Of a stretch of 64,000 bases of DNA, positions 10,910 to 24,199 are shown piece by piece. The stretch spans positions 10,940,678-11,004,677 of the forward strand of contig NC_092579.1 of the NCBI RefSeq assembly GCF_037975245.1, given 5' to 3'. Source of the DNA: Apostichopus japonicus (Eukaryota > Echinodermata > Holothuroidea > Aspidochirotida > Stichopodidae). Position 1 is the first letter of the stretch, and every line of letters starts with the position of its first letter. Position numbers and translations under genes: made by a program. A model generated the notes under the pieces. That model saw only the letters and a list, made by a program, of their open reading frames with translations, was not told where the DNA came from and searched no databases.

Positions 10910-11576
10910 GATGGGACCAAGGGCGGCGGAAGCACTTTTAATCTGGGGGGTGGGGCACCGACATCAAAGGGCACTTTGCAGAAATTCGATTAGACTGATG
11001 CAGCCTGATATTTAGTACCCTTTATAAATCTCATTGTATTATCTTATTTGCGTATACACATCACTCCATCAACACCCCCCCCCCCAATAAGGAAAATATG
11101 CATAGGCCCTACTAGCACTGCAATATCCAATGTGCAAATTGGGAAACAAGGAACAAGTTTTCTTTTGAGACAAAATGAGGTGAAATCATGCTAGTTGCTA
11201 ATGTAGGAATCTTCCGAATTAGAGTTTATTTCTTGTTAATATCTTAACAATTTTTTCCATTCGAAATAGCTTTGAGTTTGACCCACAGAGATTCATTAAA
11301 AGTCAGGGGCGTAGCCAGGATTTGCAAAGTTGTATGCACGACTATCTGAGCGGAGCGCCACCATCAGTTGGCGCGGAGCGTAAAAGAAAATTGTTGGTTT
11401 TACAAACCCCTCAGATGGCCGGAAACGGCCCTTCCCGAGTGTTCATTCTGGTTCCCTGGCCTCTTGCTAACTTGAGACACCTCAATTTTTATGTAGAAAA
11501 AGGGCACATTTTTAACCTGAGGAAAAGTGGGGGGGGAAGGCACGTGCCCCCCGGTTTCGCCGCCCTTGGATGGGAC
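10910..11576. mobile_element. Non-autonomous hAT-like element (651 bp)
   Basis: Element 10,918-11,568 begins CAAGGGCGGCGGAA and ends TTTCGCCGCCCTTG. A perfect 8-bp duplication GATGGGAC flanks it at 10,910-10,917 and 11,569-11,576. Near 11,303 a CAGGGGCGTAGCCAGG string resembles the start of a different hAT family with no matching end, suggesting a nested fragment. Open frames across 11.3-11.75 kb are not recognisable proteins. Confidence 0.85.
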
Positions 11577-14500
11577 TCACTATTGTTTATTGTCTTTTCC
11601 CGATTTAAAATGTCTCGTAGTTAAAATGGCAAGCGAAGGTGGCCAAAGAACACTTATATTAACAGAGGGCGCTCTTGTTGGCTTACATTTAGAGTTTATT
11701 TATGTTCTACTTACATTCAGAGTCATGTATACCTCTTTGTTTGCATTAATGTAAAATACATAACCTGTCATTTTTCAAAGCTCGAAGCCTTAACGTGTTG
11801 AGATGTTTCATCCTATCAGACCAACCTATGAGAGGTTATTGAGCCCCCCCCCCCCACTCCCCTTGGCAGTAGTATACTGCATGATGTTGGTGCGAAGAAG
11901 AGTTTTGCCTGACCATTGCCTTTTCCAAACTTAAATGATCGGGCTGTTGTTTAGCATTAGGAGTGCTGTTGTAGGTTCAACTTTCCGAGATTTCCCTACA
12001 AAAACACTTGGGTATGGGGGAGGGAGCAGAGTGGAAATGTTATACATAAATCAGCCTCCCTAGAGAGATAGTCATGGTGGGGGGGGGGAGACACACCCAA
12101 AATGTTCTGCTCAGTATGTGCGGTACACATGCTGACGGAGTTAGTGTGAAGGTTGGTTGCAATGGACCCCCCCCCCCCACACACACACACACACACACCT
12201 ACCCAGTGTTAACACTTCAAAGATCAATATGTACGTTTTCTTTTCCTTCACAAAAAAAGTAAAGTACAACTTCTTCTTCATAACACCTAGTCTTCGACTT
12301 TCCTTGTTTCATGCCGTGGCATCAATCCCTTTAATCCAATTTAACACTCATTTAGCAATCAGGAGTTCGAATTGTAGCAGACTGAATTGTTTGTCACCTT
12401 ATCTGAATATTCAATGTGACAGCATTATGGTCTGCTAGTGACCGTGTCCAAAGAATGCAATAGCTTTGTGACATAGTTGTTACAACATCAAATGATGTTA
12501 TAGCATTACAGGCAATTGGGTTCATCTAATAATTTTAAATTATTTTTTGCTCGAGAGCACCATGACAAGATTTCTGTCCCTTCCGTAATAATAACAATGT
12601 CAGGAATGGGGATTTTCATTCATCTGTCAATAATAGTTAATGAAATAAACAATAAAATACCATTATCAATTGCGACTTGAGTTTATTAAAATCACCAAGT
12701 ACAGTCCTCTTGTTGCAATGTCACCAGATGTCACTAGAATAACAAAACAAATCGCTGCTTTTCCCAGCAACTAGATCGTAAGTAGAAATAAGCACATACT
12801 TATTTACATATGAAACACAACCAGCTATGGTATTTCCAAGATACATTTGGCATAGCAAGGTACTGTCAACCAGAATGAAAACATTTCATGGTTCCTGCTG
12901 CTGCTCATTGAGTAACAGGGAACACTCCAAGTATTTAATGATGAAGCAAGATCAATAATTGCCTTACAAAGCCACACCTCCTCATATATACACACGTTAT
13001 CCATTATAACACACATCGCCATGTGTAAGCTACCTATCAATAACACACTCACCTTTGATGAAACTGTGACTTATGGTTGTCTACTGTAGGTTTAACCCTG
13101 TGACCTCATTAATATTCATGATATGAGCACCAAAATCAATATTTGTATCAACTAGTTATGGACCACCCACCCACCAAATATAGCACTGATCAATCATAGC
13201 CCTTGTTGAGTTATCGTGTATACAAACTTAAGTGTCACACACATACACACTGACACACCGACCTGACTACAAAGCTTTCAGCAAGAAACCAAAACTACAA
13301 AATGCCATACACAAAATGCACATAATTTAAGTTTGCTCTTGTGTTTGATCCAGGCACAATGCAACATGATATTTCTTGTTAATTAAACAAAGAGGTAATT
13401 GCATACTTCCTTGACAGCAAGGAAATGTTAATTGACTGTCAAGACTGACTGAAACCACAGAATGTTTAACATACAATGGGTGGGTTCATTTGCTGCAATA
13501 TTCAGAAAATAACATTATATGAACCCTGCTGAAGGATAACTATTTCATGCCACAACAAATACCTTTCCACAGTGAAAAGAACCTTTTTAGACTAAATAGA
13601 TCTGTCAATAAATGAACAGAACATACAGTATGTCACCTGTGCTTTGCAAAGGGCATATTTCTACAGCGTTTTAATGTTAAAATATGTTATTTATTTTAAC
13701 GTTGTTTAATTATGATAGTAACATGAGCAAATACTGTATAGGCCTACCTACAAACCTTTTCTGCCACACCCCTTTTTTATCATCATTGAACAACCATTCC
13801 AATTGTTATTCTGCTTGCATACAGTGCTTTCTCAATTGACTTGAATTGTGATCAATAATAACATTGAGTTGCTTTTTATAGTTATTGGGATCATTTGCTT
13901 GATCCTATGAAGTTTTACAGTACCTAAAGGAGTAAACATATACAGAATGCCTGCAAAGGTAAAATACTAACTGTATCCAAGGACAGTATTTAACTTATCA
14001 CAATATGAGGTTAATTGCATTATACCATAATGCAGCTTTAAACAACTACATACACATAAACCTGCAAGACCAAAAAATATACCTCCTCCCAATCCATTGC
14101 CTTCTCAGGTATGCATAGTATTCCTTTAATATTAGCAATCATGGCTGGTGAAAGACATATAAATTGATAAAACTAAATTATAATTTTCAGTTGGAAAGTC
14201 CAGCCAAATCAGTCTCCATGTGATTACTGTCATGTCTTTCTGCTACTACTGCACTCATGAAACTTTCTCTATGAGGCTTCTTATGCCCTTCAGCATGTCT
14301 CTTGACATAAATAGAATGAAAAGATAAAAATTTTCAACACAATATGCATGAAAATAGGAGTGTGATGTCGGGTATTTTGTGTGAAGTATTTGCCAGTGTT
14401 GCACACTTTTGGCAAAAGTTTTGCTCACTGCCATAGGTGAAATTATTGAATTTCTTCTCATACAATGTCTGAAAATTTTGCCAACAGATGATTGAATGAA

Positions 14501-16299
14501 CACCAGCCCAGTGACTAAACTAAACTTAGAGGATGAACATTTTAAGTTGCCACAGAAATGCTTGTGGTCGCAATTGTGACCTTGCAGAGGAAATTGCATC
14601 CAACTTTCACAAAAATCCATCACAAAAAGAGTTTCCAGAGCACTTGAACAACCATAGATACATGTAATACAGCTAATCCATTAAAATCACACTAAAGTTG
14701 TGAAATTTTAACCCTTAATTTACATAGCTTTTTTAATACTACTGATAAGTTACCACTGTAAACTGGTCATATACAGTATACCAAAAGATTGAGTGATTTG
14801 CAAACCCTGAAACTGGCATGTTGTATGATATGCTGCAGGTTTCCTGTAAACAAGGCTCTACTTGATTCATAAATAAATACTCGACCACATCATATGTCAA
14901 GGTGAAAGAAAAAGACATAATTTTATAGAATTCCTAAATACAAACTGTAAATGATGACATCCTAGGCTGCTAGCACAGATACATGTATGGTGAACAAACT
15001 TACCACCTTGATCTATTACATGTTAATACGAGTAGGAAGCTAATTGTATTTTGCCAATTTTGGAGCTGTCTACATAAACTTAATAGTTCAATCTTTAGTC
15101 AAGCAATCCCACTTGCCTCAAACACAAGACTGCAGGGTTTAAAGTTGGTAAAGGATGGCTAAGCCAAAGGCTGTCATACAGTTGCAGTGCTATGAGGGGT
15201 TTTCACACCGCCCATTCAGTAGTTACTTCAAAAAGGTACTGTAGAAAGATGAATAACAGATGGATAACAGCTAGATAGATTGACAGAGTGAAGATGCTGA
15301 GTCACAATATATCAAGTGGCATAGCTGGTTCGAGCTAAAAGTTACATTCCAATATGGGAGAGTCTTTCAAATATCCAGTTGCTCAGACTTAACCCAGTAT
15401 TTTATATACACTGTGCTTGCTCTCCATTAACCAGGTGCCACTCCATTAAACTATGGAAGAACAACATTTTGCTCCAGAGTCTTTGTTCATAGGAGGCATC
15501 CATCATAGATATACTGTTATTTATCATGATGGCAACTTCCATAGACCAGTCATGGAACCATGCAAAATATTTTGAGTGTCTTTGAGTGCAGCTTTACTTT
15601 CCTTTCCAATGTTTTTGGTTGTGCTTCTACTGCCAGCACTATCCTTTTTTATCAGCATGTTAACGATCATTGACATCTACTGCCAGGGTGTGTTTTCAGT
15701 AAACCATCTTTTGAAACTAAGGCCAAACTGGATAGTCAATGCTTTTAAATGACATATGAAGTTCTCTTGGATCTCATGCTGATCACCTGTCACAATTTTA
15801 TTCAAATAGCTTAATACCCTGTCCAAACAAGGATCTCAATCACTGCAGTTTACAAAGTCATTACAAACTAAGGGCTTCCAATTCCATCCACAAAAGTCCA
15901 TGAAATACGTACAGTATAGCCAGGCTATAGTGCTGAATAACATGTGGAGTGAGTACTTGGTAATAATATTATATTTATCAAAATTGCAGACAATACGTTG
16001 CACATTGTTATACGGTGTACATAGGACAAACAATGGGGCATTAGACATATTGTGAATCACCTCTGGGTCAGCATGACGCCCCTCCCCCTTGGATTCACCA
16101 GTACAAAACTAAGTATTGATCCTAGGCCCTAGGGTACTATTACTTATTAAAATACCAGAGTGAATGGCCGTGCATGACACTGGCAGTACAGTTTACAGGC
16201 CTAAGTAAGGCTAACACAGTTACATTCCTAACATGCAGTTACGCCTATAATAGTAGTATATAGTATTACTACTAGTAGCATACTACTATAGTCAGTAGT
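11577..16299. other. Long stretch without a recognisable gene
   Basis: Mostly AT-rich sequence. It contains a poly-C run near 11,826, a G-run near 12,078, and a poly-C followed by (CA)n at about 12,167-12,199. The longest open frame (14,255-14,623, minus, 122 residues) matches no family I know and lacks convincing splice sites. Introns of an unseen gene cannot be excluded. Confidence 0.45.
12167..12199. repeat. Poly-C followed by (CA)n microsatellite
   Basis: An uninterrupted C-run passes directly into about eleven CA dinucleotides. Simple sequence only. Confidence 0.85.
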
Positions 16300-17285
16300 G
16301 CGAAGTTCGGCATACTGCGAGGTTCGGACACCCTAAGAAATACACGATTTTAAAAAGACAACTGACAGGAAGAGCCAAATTTCACCAAAAAGTACGAAGC
16401 TACAGTTATTTTCTCTCCAAAATGGCCCGTGTGCAAGAAATTACTTACATATTAGTCAATAAAATGACGGAGATCTATGAAGTCTGTTATATTACTGAAA
16501 AAGCAACTGCGCCACCAATTTTATCACCAGCGCCACACTGTGGGTTGCGTGTCCGAACTTCACAATACTCTAGCAAGAAATACAAGTTCCACAATCACGA
16601 AGAATCTTCTTGGAAAACAACGTGAAAACAGTTTGCAGGAAAGAAAGTTTGGCCGTGTATCGTACTATAACAAAATTCTCCCACCATATGAAGTATATTT
16701 TCAAATGATTTATACCAGAAGATTTAGTTTTGGGGTGTTTTAAGTCTTAAGTGGCCGAACTTCGAAGTCACCATCCTACTACTAATAGTAGTAAAGTCAG
16801 TATTGCGAAGTTCGGCATACTGCGAAAGTTCGGACACCCTAAGAAATACACGATTTCACCATGCAAATCTACAGGAAGAGTCAAATTTCACCAAAAAGTA
16901 CGAAGCTACGGTTATTTTCTCTCCAAAATGACCCGTGTGCAAGAAATTACTTACATATTTGTCAATAAATTGACGAAGATCTATGAAGTCTGTTATAATT
17001 ACTGAAAGAGCAACTGCGCCACCAATTTTATCACCAGCGCCACACTGTGTGTTGCGTGTCCGAACTTCGCAATACTCTAGCAAAGAAATACCAGTTCCAC
17101 AATCACGAAGAATCTTCTTGGAAAACAACGTGAAAACAGTTTGCAGGAAAGAAAGTTTGGCCGTGTATCGTACTATAACAAAATTCTCCCACCATATGAA
17201 GTATATTTTCAGGTGATTTATACCAGAAGATTTAGTTTTGGGGTGTTTTAAGTCTTAAGTGTCCGAACTTCGAAGTCACCATGCT
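16300..17285. repeat. Tandem pair of a TTCGGACAC-bearing repeat
   Basis: Two ~500-base units start with GCGAAGTTCGGCATACTGCGA at 16,300 and 16,805 (period about 505) and end near CCGAACTTCGAAGTCACC at ~16,770 and ~17,280. Each unit has inward and outward copies of TTCGGACAC/GTGTCCGAA at both ends plus an internal one near 16,548 and 17,056. A shorter relative lies at 46.81-47.04 kb. The inverted termini suggest a non-autonomous DNA element duplicated in tandem. Open frames of 60-90 residues read through it in both strands and follow the repeat, so they are not genes. Confidence 0.65.
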
Positions 17286-17415
17286 AGAACTAGTTTATAA
17301 TATGCCTACTACTAGTAATAGGTAGGCTATATCGAAATTCGGACTTCTTCATCAATTCCAAAGCGCCCGAATCGACCGCTCGCCATTTCTTCATTTCTAT
17401 GATCCTTCAACTTAA

Positions 17416-17499
17416 CTATACACGCTTGAAGTCGGGCTCGAAGTCGCCATTCTTCTCGTCTACGCTTCGCACTTTGTTTACATCTATGGGCGCAGACAT
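17416..17499 (-). CDS. Possible first exon or small ORF (27 residues) in a CpG-richer segment
   Basis: ATG at 17,499 in an acceptable context (ATCAAGATG) opens a 27-codon frame starting MSAPIDVNKVRSVDEKNGDF and ending at TAG. The composition (acidic/basic mix, few rare residues) is protein-like, and the ~17.33-17.56 kb segment is richer in CG than its surroundings, as a promoter or first exon might be. It lies ~220 bases from the left end of the giant transposon. No downstream exon was identified, so this could be chance. Confidence 0.22.
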   Translation of the reverse strand: MSAPIDVNKVRSVDEKNGDFEPDFKRV

Positions 17500-17721
17500 C
17501 TTGATTAGGGGTGCTTGGCAGCGATTGGCTGAAACCCCAGACCTTCTCTAAGATCTATTTTGATTGGTGCTAACATACTGTAACACCGTCACCCTCTAGT
17601 GCTTTGTGAAACAGGCCCCTGGTATCGCGATGCACAGTATTTTTTACATACCTGTATAAATAATCTATGAGAGCTATTTTGCATAGCGCCATCGTTCTAC
17701 ACCTATCGTACCGCAGTCGAT

Positions 17722-17882
17722 ACCTGCTTGAAGGTAGCGGACATTAGTAGCGGACATTAAGAGCGGACAATAAGAGCAGACAATAAGGAAAAAAGCGAAG
17801 AGCGCCATCTATTATCTAACGGACAATAAGCAACGGTGAAGGTGCGGTGGCACTCAATAATTGTTTGTAAATCAAATTTAAG
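17722..17882 (+). repeat. Left terminal inverted repeat of the giant element
   Basis: Matches the reverse complement of 32,503-32,663 with scattered mismatches. The first ~100 bases hold direct repeats of a 12-base word: TAGCGGACATTA twice, then AGCGGACAATAA, AGCAGACAATAA and ACGGACAATAAG. Repeated subterminal words are candidate transposase-binding sites. Homology continues to the ATCAAATTTAAG string, after which the satellite begins. Confidence 0.88.
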
Positions 17883-20800
17883 GTACAGTTCCGCACCACT
17901 AATGACATGTTTAAAATTATTTATCTTTAGTTATAGAGATAGTTAGATGGTGCGACAAACATCACGGAATAGAGCAATATCTCTTCTGTCAGCCTATTCA
18001 TGTTTGATATCGCTTACATAACTTCTATCTTCGCCAAAAGTTCGATTGAAAAAAATAAGAATATTTGTGGTTGCGTTGAATTCCACTACATCGTGTGCAA
18101 ACTGCCGTTATGTACTAACGAAATGTTTAAAATTAACTATCTTTAGTTATAGAAATAGTAACATAGTGCGACACACATCACGGAATAGAGCAATTTGTCT
18201 TCTATCACCCTATTCATGTTTGATATCGCTCACATAACTTCTATGTCCGCCAAAATTTCGATTGAAAAAAATAAGAATATTTGTGATTGCGTTAAATTCC
18301 ACTACATCGTGTGCAAACTGCCGTTACGTACTAATGAAATGTTTTAAATGAATTATCTTTAGTTATAGAAATAGTTACATGGTGCGACACACATCACGGA
18401 ATAGAGCAATTTGTCCTCTATCACCCTATTCATGTTTGATATCGGTTACATAACTTCTATCTTCGCCAAAATTTCGATTGAAAAAAAATAAGAATATTTG
18501 TGATAGCGTTGAACTCCACTAGATCGTGTACAAACTGCCGATACGTACTAATGAAATGTTTTAAATGAATTATCTTTAGTTATAGAAATAGTTACATGGT
18601 GCGACACACATCACGGAATAGAGCAATTTGTCCTCTATCACCCTATTCATGTTTGATATCGGTTACATAACTTCTATCTTCGCCAAAATTTCGATTGAAA
18701 AAAATAAGAATATTTGTGATAGCGTTGAACTCCACTAGATCGTGTACAAACTGCCGTTACGTACTAATGAAATGTTTTAAATGAATTATCTTTAGTTATA
18801 GAAATAGTTACATGGTGCGACACACATCACGGAATAGAGCAATTTGTCCTCTATCACCCTATTTATGTTTTATATCGGTTACATAACTTCTATCTTCGCC
18901 AAAATTTCGATTGAAAAAAAATAAGAATATTTGTGATAGCGTTGAACTCCACTAGATCGTGTACAAACTGCCGATACGTACTAATGAAATGTTTTAAATT
19001 AAGTATCTTTAGTTATAGAAATAGTTACATGGTGCGACACACATCACGGAATAGAGCAATTTGTCCTCTATCACCCTATTCATGTTTGATATCGGTTACA
19101 TAACTTCTATCTTCGCCAAAATTTCGATTGAAAAAAATAAGAATATTTGTGATAGCGTTGAACTCCACTAGATCGTGTACAAACTGCCGTTACGTATAAA
19201 CGAAATGTTTAAAATTAATTATCTTTAGTTATAGAAATAGTTTCATGGTGCGACACACATCACGGAATAGAGCAATTTGTCCTCTATCACCCTATTTATG
19301 TTTGATATCGGTTACATAACTTCTATCTTCGCCAAAATTTCGATTGAAAAAAAAAAGAATATTTGTGATAGCGTTGAACTCCACTAGATCGTGTACAAAC
19401 TGCCGCTACGTACCAACGAAATGTTTAAAATTAATTATCTTTAGTTATAAAAATAGTTAGGTGGTGCGACACACATCACGGAATAGAGCAATTTGTCCTC
19501 TATCACCCTATTTATTTTTGATATCGGTTACATAACTTCTATCTTCGCCAAAATTTCGATTGAAAAAAATAAGAATATTTGTGATAGCGTTGAACTCCAC
19601 TAGATCGTGTACAAACTGCCGATACGTACTAATGAAATGTTTTAAATTAATTATCTTTAGTTATAGAAATAGTTACATGGTGCGACACACATCACGGAAT
19701 AGAGCAATTTGTCCTCTATCACCCTATTCATGTTTGATATCGGTTACATAACTTCTATCTTCGCCAAAATTTCGATTGAAAAAAATAAGAATATTTGTGA
19801 TAGCGTTGAACTCCACTAGATCGTGTACAAACTGCCGATACGTACTAATGAAATGTTTTAAATTAATTATCTTTAGTTATAGAAATAGTTACATGGTGCG
19901 ACACACATCACGGAATAGAGCAATTTGTCCTCTATCACCCTATTTATGTTTTATATCGGTTACATAACTTCTATCTTCGCCAAAATTTCGATTGAAAAAA
20001 AATAAGAATATTTGTGATAGCGTTGAACTCCACTAGATCGTGTACAAACTGCCGATACGTACTAATGAAATGTTTTAAATTAAGTATCTTTAGTTATAGA
20101 AATAGTTACATGGTGCGACACACATCACGGAATAGAGCAATTTGTCCTCTATCACCCTATTCATGTTTGATATCGGTTACATAACTTCTATCTTCGCCAA
20201 AATTTCGATTGAAAAAAATAAGAATATTTGTGATAGCGTTGAACTCCACTAGATCGTGTACAAACTGCCGTTACGTATAAACGAAATGTTTAAAATTAAT
20301 TATCTTTAGTTATAGAAATAGTTTCATGGTGCGACACACATCACGGAATAGAGCAATTTGTCCTCTATCACCCTATTTATGTTTGATATCGGTTACATAA
20401 CTTCTATCTTCGCCAAAATTTCGATTGAAAAAAAAAAGAATATTTGTGATAGCGTTGAACTCCACTAGATCGTGTACAAACTGCCGCTACGTACCAACGA
20501 AATGTTTAAAATTAATTATCTTTAGTTATAAAAATAGTTAGGTGGTGCGACACACATCACGGAATAGAGCAATTTGTCCTCTATCACCCTATTTATTTTT
20601 GATATCGGTTACATAACTTCTATCTTCGCCAAAATTTCGATTGAAAAAAATAAGAATATTTGTGATAGCGTTGAACTCCACTAGATCGTGTACAAACTGC
20701 CGATACGTACTAATGAAATGTTTTAAATTAATTATCTTTAGTTATAGAAATAGTTACATGGTGCGACACACATCACGGAATAGAGCAATTTGTCCTCTAT

Positions 20801-23800
20801 CACCCTATTCATGTTTGATATCGGTTACATAACTTCTATCTTCGCCAAAATTTCGATTGAAAAAAATAAGAATATTTGTGATAGCGTTGAACTCCACTAG
20901 ATCGTGTACAAACTGCCGATACGTACTAATGAAATGTTTTAAATTAATTATCTTTAGTTATAGAAATAGTTACATGGTGCGACACACATCACAGAATAGA
21001 GCAATTTGTCCTCTATCACCCTATTCATGTTTGATATCGGTTACATAACTTCTATCTTCGCCAAAATTTCGATTGAAAAAAATAAGAATATTTGTGATAG
21101 CGTTGAACTCCACTAGATCGTGTACAAACTGCCGTTACGTACTAATGAAATGTTTTAAATGAATTATCTTTAGTTATAGAAATAGTTACATGGTGCGACA
21201 CACATCACGGAATAGAGCAATTTGTCCTCTATCACCCTATTTATGTTTTATATCGGTTACATAACTTCTATCTTCGCCAAAATTTCGATTGAAAAAAAAT
21301 AAGAATATTTGTGATAGCGTTGAACTCCACTAGATCGTGTACAAACTGCCGATACGTACTAATGAAATGTTTTAAATTAATTATCTTTAGTTATAGAAAT
21401 AGTTACATGGTGCGACACACATCACGGAATAGAGCAATTTGTCCTCTATCACCCTATTCATGTTTGATATCGGTTACATAACTTCTATCTTCGCCAAAAT
21501 TTCGATTGAAAAAAATAAGAATATTTGTGATAGCGTTGAACTCCACTAGATCGTGTACAAACTGCCGTTACGTATAAACGAAATGTTTAAAATTAATTAT
21601 CTTTAGTTATAGAAATAGTTTCATGGTGCGACACACATCACGGAATAGAGCAATTTGTCCTCTATCACCCTATTCATGTTTGATATCGGTTACATAACTT
21701 CTATCTTCGCCAAAATTTCGATTGAAAAAAAAAAGAATATTTGTGATAGCGTTGAACTCCACTAGATCGTGTACAAACTGCCGTTACGTACCAACGAAAT
21801 GTTTTAAATTAATTATCTTTAGTTATAGAAATAGTTACATGGTGCGACACACATCACGGAATAGAGCATTTTGTCCTCTATCACCCTATTTATTTTTGAT
21901 ATCGGTTACATAACTTCTATCTTCGCCAAAATTTCGATTGAAAAAAATAAGAATATTTGTGATAGCGTTGAACTCCACTAGATCGTGTACAAACTGCCGT
22001 TACGTATAAACGAAATGTTTAAAATTAATTATCTTTAGTTATAGAAATAGTTACATGGTGCGACACACATCACGGAATAGAGCAATTTGTCCTCTATCAC
22101 CCTATTCATGTTTGATATCGGTTACATAACTTCTATCTTCGCCAAAATTTCGATTGAAAAAAAAAGAATATTTGTGATAGCGTTGAACTCCACTAGATCG
22201 TGTACAAACTGCCGTTACGTACCAACGAAATGTTTAAAATTAAATATCTTTAGTTATAAAAATAGTTAGGTGGTGCGACACACATCACGGAATAGAGCAT
22301 TTTGTCCTCTATCACCCTATTTATGTTTGATATCGGTTACATAACTTCTATCTTCGCCAAAATTTCGATTGAAAAAAAATAAGAATATTTGTGATAGCGT
22401 TGAACTCCACTAGATCGTGTACAAACTGCCGATACGTACTAATGAAATGTTTTAAATTAATTATCTTTAGTTATAGAAATAGTTACATGGTGCGACACAC
22501 ATCACGGAATAGAGCAATTTGTCCTCTATCACCCTATTCATGTTTGATATCGGTTACATAACTTCTATCTTCGCCAAAATTTCGATTGAAAAAAATAAGA
22601 ATATTTGTGATAGCGTTGAACTCCACTAGATCGTGTACAAACTGCCGTTACGTACTAATGAAATGTTTTAAATGAATTATCTTTAGTTATAGAAATAGTT
22701 ACATGGTGCGACACACATCACGGAATAGAGCAATTTGTCCTCTATCACCCTATTTATGTTTTATATCGGTTACATAACTTCTATCTTCGCCAAAATTTCG
22801 ATTGAAAAAAAATAAGAATATTTGTGATAGCGTTGAACTCCACTAGATCGTGTACAAACTGCCGATACGTACTAATGAAATGTTTTAAATTAATTATCTT
22901 TAGTTATAGAAATAGTTACATGGTGCGACACACATCACGGAATAGAGCAATTTGTCCTCTATCACCCTATTCATGTTTGATATCGGTTACATAACTTCTA
23001 TCTTCGCCAAAATTTCGATTGAAAAAAATAAGAATATTTGTGATAGCGTTGAACTCCACTAGATCGTGTACAAACTGCCGTTACGTACTAATGAAATGTT
23101 TTAAATGAATTATCTTTAGTTATAGAAATAGTTACATGGTGCGACACACATCACGGAATAGAGCAATTTGTCCTCTATCACCCTATTTATGTTTGATATC
23201 GGTTACATAACTTCTATCTTCGCCAAAATTTCGATTGAAAAAAAATAAGAATATTTGTGATAGCGTTGAACTCCACTAGATCGTGTACAAACTGCCGATA
23301 CGTACTAATGAAATGTTTTAAATGAATTATCTTTAGTTATAGAAATAGTTACATGGTGCGACACACATCACGGAATAGAGCAATTTGTCCTCTATCACCC
23401 TATTCATGTTTGATATCGGTTACATAACTTCTATCTTCGCCAAAATTTCGATTGAAAAAAATAAGAATATTTGTGATAGCGTTGAACTCCACTAGATCGT
23501 GTACAAACTGCCGTTACGTATAAACGAAATGTTTAAAATTAATTATCTTTAGTTATAGAAATAGTTTCATGGTGCGACACACATCACGGAATAGAGCATT
23601 TTGTCCTCTATCACCCTATTCATGTTTGATGTCGGTTACATAACTTCTATCTTCGCTAAAATTTCGATTGAAAAAAAAAGAATATTTGTGATAGCGTTGA
23701 ACTCCACTAGATCGTGTACAAACTGCCGTTACGTACCAACGAAATGTTTAAAATTAATTATCTTTAGTTATAAAAATAGTTAGGTGGTGCGACACACATC

Positions 23801-23965
23801 ACGGAATAGAGCAATTTGTCCTCTATCACCCTATTCATGTTTGATATCGGTTACATAACTTCTATCTTCGCCAAAATTTCGATTGAAAAAAAAAAAAAGA
23901 ATATTTGTGATAGCGTTGAACTCCACTAGATCGTGTACAAACTGCCGTTACGTACCAACGAAATT
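17883..23965 (+). repeat. Left satellite arm, ~28 units of ~216 bp
   Basis: Head-to-tail units share landmarks CTTTAGTTATAGAAATAG, GCGACACACATCACGGAATA and CTTCGCCAAAATTTCGATTG at 216-base spacing. The outermost units (to ~18.35 kb) are the most diverged and carry ACATCGTGTGCAAACTGCCG, while inner ones carry AGATCGTGTACAAACTGCCG. A five-unit block of 1,081 bases near 18.86-19.94 kb recurs nearly unchanged at 19.94-21.02 kb, and a seven-unit spacing of 1,514 bases links ~22.09 and ~23.60 kb, showing higher-order amplification. The recurrent 60-63-codon frames follow the repeat, begin at TTG or chance ATGs and are not genes. Confidence 0.95.
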
Positions 23966-24109
23966 TTATTGTGACAAAATATTCTTTTCCTCCATTTATT
24001 TCTCATAAAGAATGAAATGGAACATACCGTTAAAATACTTTAACAATATTATCATGCACAGTCAACATTGCGACATGAAGAAACAGAGCCAAAACTTGAA
24101 TGGACATTG

Positions 24110-24111
<2 letters not shown>

Positions 24112-24165
<54 letters not shown>

Positions 24166-24166
24166 T
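24112..24166. repeat. (AT)n microsatellite
   Basis: About 27 TA/AT dinucleotides with one G interruption, just inside the left arm of the giant element. Confidence 0.95.
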
Positions 24167-24199
24167 TGCAGACAGTAACAACGTCAATTTAAAATAACA

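Noticed and set aside
14255-14623. 122-residue minus-strand frame as a host gene
   Set aside because: No domain, no convincing start context or splice sites, and composition typical of chance frames in AT-rich DNA.
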